DNA of 8,542 nucleotides from an uncultured Faecalibacterium sp. Its GTDB lineage: Bacteria > Bacillota > Clostridia > Oscillospirales > Ruminococcaceae. The stretch lies in assembly GCA_934561485.1 (NCBI GenBank), contig CAKTGS010000087.1, forward strand, positions 1 to 8,542, given 5' to 3'. Positions within the stretch are counted from its first letter, which is position 1; each line of letters opens with the position of its first letter. The translations under genes and the position numbers were made by a program. The notes below the pieces were generated by a model that worked only from the letters and a program-made list of their open reading frames with translations, did no database searches and was not told the origin of the DNA. Positions 6,644-8,542 of the stretch are shown one piece after another.

Positions 6644-6698
6644 ACGGCTCCGGCACCGTTCTGCGCCAGCCGTCTCTGTACTACATACAGTTTACGGC
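6644..6698 (-). promoter_or_regulatory. Two mutually exclusive leader hairpins
   Basis: The five bases 6669-6673 can pair in two ways. With 6694-6698 they close a hairpin (6669-6698) whose inner stem is CTGTA/TACAG (6676-6680, 6686-6690). With 6644-6648, plus one more pair 6649/6668, they close a second hairpin (6644-6673) with the inner stem 6652-6656/6663-6667. Only one can form at a time. The arm 6644-6649 also resembles the 5' arm of the purE-proximal terminator, so a switch reaching the terminator is conceivable. No ligand is identified. Confidence 0.4.
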
Positions 6699-6723
6699 AA
6701 AAAAACGGCTTTGCAAAGAGCGT
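6699..6723 (-). terminator. Possible early terminator in the pur leader
   Basis: On the minus strand an imperfect stem (outer ACG/CGU, inner CUU/AAG, loop UGCA, about 6 bp in total) is followed by seven U. The stem is weak, so it may be only a pause site. Confidence 0.3.
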
Positions 6724-6813
6724 TTGGGCAAATTCTCCCTTGTGTTCTCATGCTGCCAAAAAACTTTCAAAAGTTTTGTGCAGTTTCGACACTGTTTTTC
6801 TTTTTTAGTATGA

Positions 6814-6841
6814 CTTATAATTTCGGTATAATTTATGTAAA
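6814..6841 (-). promoter_or_regulatory. Predicted promoter of the pur operon
   Basis: On the minus strand TTTACA (6841-6836), a 16-bp spacer and TATAAG (6819-6814) make a fair sigma-A type promoter with a start near 6806. It lies between the end of ybaK (6881) and purE. The spacer contains a CCGAA core with A/T flanks (6822-6826 region), which partly matches the PurBox pattern AWWWCCGAACWWT known from Bacillus and Lactococcus PurR; only one such box is clear. Confidence 0.55.
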
Positions 6842-6880
6842 GGAACGGTGTGTTCACTTTGGCACAATAGACAGACTTCT

Positions 6881-7363
6881 TCAAAAGATGATCTTCGCCG
6901 TAGCGGCACGGGCGGCACGGATGAGGTCTGCCGGGGCGCAGCACACCTGGGTGCCGATGCGCCCGCCGGAAACGTACACCTTTTCCTGGGCCAGAACGCT
7001 CTCGTCAAACACAGTTTTGTACTGCTTTTTCATGCCCACAGGGCTGCAGCCGCCGCGCACATAGCCGGTGACCTTGTTGATCTCCGCCACATGGATCATG
7101 GCCACGCTCTTTTCGCCTACGCTGCGGGCAGCGGCTTTCAGGTCCAGCTCTGCCGCCACCGGAATGACAAACACAAAATAGTTTTTGCTGCTGCCCTGGG
7201 TCACCAGCGTCTTGTACACGCAGGCAGGGTCCTCGCCCATGCTGCCGGCCACATCCACACCGGCCACGGCCACACCCTCTTCATGGGCGTACTCGTGGGC
7301 CGTGTAAGGCACTTTTTCCCGTTCCAGAATGCGCATAGCATTGGTTTTTGCTTCTTTTCCCAT
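6881..7363 (-). CDS. ybaK: Cys-tRNA(Pro)/Cys-tRNA(Cys) deacylase, YbaK/EbsC family
   Basis: YbaK proteins hydrolyse Cys mischarged on tRNA-Pro, acting in trans as a proofreading factor for prolyl-tRNA synthetase. The 160-residue protein has the usual size. It shows VYKTLV with the key lysine K51 (K46 in H. influenzae YbaK), FVFVIPVAAELDLKAAA (63-79), VTGYVRGGCSPVG (98-110) and QYKTVFDES, then a C-terminal VSGGRIGTQV and a final AADL-like helix. No ProRS is attached, so it is the free-standing form. The ATG at 7361-7363 has AGAGGA 7 nt upstream, and a promoter lies just beyond. It points the same way as the pur operon but has its own promoter; I see no terminator in the 40 nt after its TGA, so some read-through into the pur leader is possible. 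Other members of the superfamily edit other amino acids. Confidence 0.93.
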   Translation of the reverse strand: MGKEAKTNAMRILEREKVPYTAHEYAHEEGVAVAGVDVAGSMGEDPACVYKTLVTQGSSKNYFVFVIPVAAELDLKAAARSVGEKSVAMIHVAEINKVTGYVRGGCSPVGMKKQYKTVFDESVLAQEKVYVSGGRIGTQVCCAPADLIRAARAATAKIIF

Positions 7364-7396
7364 TTTACTTTCCTCTTTTCCATTCGCTCTGTTTTT

Positions 7397-7425
7397 ATTT
7401 TACCACTTTTTCTGAAAAAATTCAA
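7397..7425 (-). promoter_or_regulatory. Predicted ybaK promoter
   Basis: On the minus strand TTGAAT (7425-7420), a 17-bp spacer and TAAAAT (7402-7397) give a good sigma-A type promoter with a start near 7390, about 27 nt before the ybaK ATG. Its -35 box is only 8 bp from the -35 box of the divergent aroF promoter. Confidence 0.65.
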
Positions 7426-7433
7426 AATTTCTC

Positions 7434-7462
7434 TTGACTTCAGTTTCCTGAAGTGTTATCAT
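7434..7462 (+). promoter_or_regulatory. Predicted aroF promoter
   Basis: TTGACT (7434-7439), a 17-bp spacer and TATCAT (7457-7462), each one base off consensus, give a strong promoter with a start near 7469. This leaves a leader of about 100 nt before aroF. The spacer is almost filled by a perfect palindrome (7437-7454). Confidence 0.75.
7437..7454. promoter_or_regulatory. Operator 1 in the aroF promoter
   Basis: ACTTCAG-TTTC-CTGAAGT has perfect 7-bp arms. It overlaps the end of the -35 box and most of the spacer, so a bound protein would block RNA polymerase. The same arms recur at 7473-7490. It lies about 50-65 bp upstream of the ybaK start and could affect that promoter too. Confidence 0.7.
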
Positions 7463-7472
7463 AGCGTCACGC

Positions 7473-7490
7473 ACTTCAGAGCACTGAAGT
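7473..7490. promoter_or_regulatory. Operator 2 downstream of the aroF start
   Basis: ACTTCAG-AGCA-CTGAAGT has the same arms as operator 1 with a different 4-nt centre, about +4 to +21 from the predicted start. The two centres are 36 bp apart. Conserved arms with a free centre are typical of a dimeric repressor site; an amino-acid-responsive regulator of aromatic synthesis is likely, but its identity is unknown. Confidence 0.7.
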
Positions 7491-7505
7491 TTGACATTGC
7501 AATCT

Positions 7506-7534
7506 ACGGCAAAGGAGCCGGTCTCCCTCGCCGT
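7506..7534 (+). promoter_or_regulatory. Nested hairpin in the aroF leader
   Basis: ACGGC 7506-7510 pairs with GCCGT 7530-7534; inside, GGAG 7514-7517 pairs with CTCC 7523-7526, separated by 3-nt loops on both sides. It lies 20 nt before the aroF Shine-Dalgarno (AAAGGAG 7555-7561) and has no U-tract, so it may stabilise the mRNA rather than terminate it. Confidence 0.4.
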
Positions 7535-7571
7535 TTGACCCAATAGGAAAAGGCAAAGGAGACAAACCACT

Positions 7572-8542
7572 ATGATCATCGTACTCAAACAGGATGCACC
7601 CGAAGTTCAGGTCCGCGAGTTCTGCCACGAACTGCAGGATATGGGCCTGCAGATCAACGACTCCAAAGGCAGCGAGAGCCACATTCTGGGCCTGATCGGC
7701 GACACCAAGGCCGTGGCCGAGAGCTGGGTGCTGGCAAACCCGGTGGTAGAGACCTGCCGCCGCGTGTCCGAGCCCTACAAAAAGGCCAACCGCAAATTCC
7801 ACCCGGACGACAGCGTGATCGATGTGAACGGCGTGAAGATCGGCGGCGGCAATTTTGCCGTCATCGCCGGCCCCTGCAGCATCGAGAGCGAGGAGCAGAT
7901 CACCTACTGTGCCCAGCGGGTCAAGGCTGCCGGTGCTTCCCTGCTGCGCGGCGGTGCCTTCAAGCCCCGCACCTCGCCCTACTCCTTCCAGGGGATGCGC
8001 AGCGAAGGCCTGGACCTGCTCAAGCTGGCCCGCCGCGCGGTTGGTTCCCCCATCGTCACCGAGATCATGAACACCGAGCACCTGCCCCTGTTTGAGAATG
8101 TGGACCTGATCCAGGTGGGCGCCCGCAACATGCAGAACTTTGAGCTGCTCAAAGCTGTGGGCCGCCAGAAAAAGCCGGTGCTGCTCAAGCGCGGCCTGGC
8201 CAACACCCTGGAAGAATTTGTGATGAGTGCCGAATACATCATGGCCGAGGGCAACGAGAACGTCATCCTCTGCGAGCGCGGCATCCGCACCTTTGAAACC
8301 AGTATGCGCAATACCCTGGATCTGGCCGGTGTGGTGATGCTGCACAAGATGACCCACCTGCCCGTAGTGGTGGACCCCAGCCATGCCTGCGGCCACGCCT
8401 GGATGGTGCCGGAGCTGGCCAAGGCAGCCGTAGCTGCCGGTGCCGACGGCCTGATGATCGAGGTGCACAACAACCCCGCCAAGGCCAAGTGCGACGGTGC
8501 CCAGAGCCTGACCCCCGACCAGTTCGATGAGCTGATGCAGTT
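7572..8542 (+). CDS. aroF: 3-deoxy-7-phosphoheptulonate (DAHP) synthase, type I beta with N-terminal ferredoxin-like domain; 3' end cut
   Basis: This enzyme joins phosphoenolpyruvate and erythrose 4-phosphate to DAHP, the first step of the shikimate pathway. The window holds 323 codons; about 15 more are expected. Residues 1-70 form the small ferredoxin-like domain that in the Thermotoga enzyme binds Tyr/Phe for feedback inhibition. The barrel follows: FAVIAGPCSIESEEQ, LRGGAFKPRTSPYSFQG, TEIMNTEHL, IQVGARNMQNFELLK, PVLLKRGLANTLEEF, RGIRTFETS, VVVDPSHACGH, IEVHNNP. The metal ligands are all present: C102, H271, E297, D308 (Thermotoga C102, H272, E298, D309). The ATG at 7572-7574 is 10 nt after AAAGGAG. 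The promoter carries twin operators, so it is probably regulated at both transcript and enzyme level. No chorismate mutase domain is seen. Confidence 0.95.
   Translation, partial: MIIVLKQDAPEVQVREFCHELQDMGLQINDSKGSESHILGLIGDTKAVAESWVLANPVVETCRRVSEPYKKANRKFHPDDSVIDVNGVKIGGGNFAVIAGPCSIESEEQITYCAQRVKAAGASLLRGGAFKPRTSPYSFQGMRSEGLDLLKLARRAVGSPIVTEIMNTEHLPLFENVDLIQVGARNMQNFELLKAVGRQKKPVLLKRGLANTLEEFVMSAEYIMAEGNENVILCERGIRTFETSMRNTLDLAGVVMLHKMTHLPVVVDPSHACGHAWMVPELAKAAVAAGADGLMIEVHNNPAKAKCDGAQSLTPDQFDELMQ

Larger units (their letters stand above)
6421..6806 (-). other. Long structured leader of the pur operon, possibly an ncRNA
   Basis: No credible gene lies in these 386 nt. Read on the minus strand from the predicted start near 6806, the stretch has an A/T-rich hairpin (6753-6783), a hairpin followed by seven U (6699-6723), two mutually exclusive hairpins (6644-6698), a small CUUCA/UGAAG hairpin near 6590-6603, a GUGCA/UGCGC hairpin near 6524-6537 and a strong terminator (6456-6494). 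Such a leader suggests transcription attenuation, a riboswitch, or a stable small RNA whose terminator is partly read through into purE. I could not match it to the purine, PRPP (ykkC-type) or ZTP aptamers from memory. A 6S-like RNA is possible, since 6S genes are known next to purine or folate genes in other bacteria, but I could not prove the fold. Confidence 0.4.

Noticed and set aside
6421..6806. Known purine, ZTP or PRPP riboswitch in the pur leader
   Set aside because: I looked for the conserved core sequences I remember for these aptamers on the minus strand and found none, so I left the leader unassigned.
6816..6832. Two TATAAT hexamers on the plus strand as a plus-strand promoter
   Set aside because: No -35 box fits at the right distance, and the transcript would run antisense to ybaK with no gene to express. 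The same A/T block serves the minus-strand promoter.
7491..7519. Perfect TTGACA at 7491-7496 as a second aroF promoter
   Set aside because: No -10-like hexamer lies 16-18 bp downstream; that stretch is GC-rich.
7476..8468. Minus-strand open frame of 330 codons opposite aroF
   Set aside because: The plus strand encodes a complete set of DAHP synthase motifs and metal ligands; the antisense frame shows none.
1..8542. tRNA, rRNA, CRISPR array, transposase gene or prophage gene
   Set aside because: No tRNA-like or rRNA-like sequence, no spaced direct repeats and no transposase or phage motif were seen on either strand.

Overview
This window is a de novo purine biosynthesis operon on the minus strand. 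Upstream of it lie a minus-strand YbaK-type deacylase gene and, divergently on the plus strand, the start of a DAHP synthase gene. Coding DNA is GC-rich, while the promoter regions at 6740-6850 and 7380-7470 are AT-rich. Shine-Dalgarno sites are strong (AGGAG type). PurF is the propeptide-bearing, cysteine-rich form expected to hold an iron-sulfur cluster. Together with the intergenic palindromes, this points to an anaerobic clostridial gut bacterium of the Ruminococcaceae/Oscillospiraceae type (Faecalibacterium-like). That placement is inference; no marker gene is present.

Layout in the direction of transcription (right to left): an AT-rich promoter near 6814-6841 and a leader of about 385 nt full of hairpins, which ends in an intrinsic terminator just before purE. 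Then come purE (5920-6420), purF (4297-5775), purM (3246-4292), purN (2656-3252), a PurO-type IMP cyclohydrolase (1689-2489), an AICAR transformylase without the usual N-terminal cyclohydrolase domain (479-1660), and purD (from 332, cut by the window edge). purF-purM-purN are tightly coupled: a 4-nt gap, then a 7-nt overlap. The gaps purE/purF, purO/purN and purH/purD are each about 145-165 nt. The first two hold related palindromic repeats; the third holds a 118-nt near-palindrome that could be a structured RNA.

Pathway logic: PurF makes phosphoribosylamine, PurD makes GAR, PurN formylates it, PurM closes the imidazole ring, PurE moves the carboxyl group, and the transformylase plus the PurO-like enzyme do the last two steps to IMP. 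purC, purL, purB and purK are not in the window. The notable point is the end of the pathway: the bifunctional PurH of most bacteria is replaced by two adjacent genes, one of them of the family first known from archaea.

Right side: ybaK (6881-7363) and aroF (7572 to the window end) diverge from a compact region with back-to-back promoters. The aroF promoter carries two identical-arm palindromes, ACTTCAG-N4-CTGAAGT, one inside the promoter and one just after the predicted start. This is a classic two-operator repressor layout.
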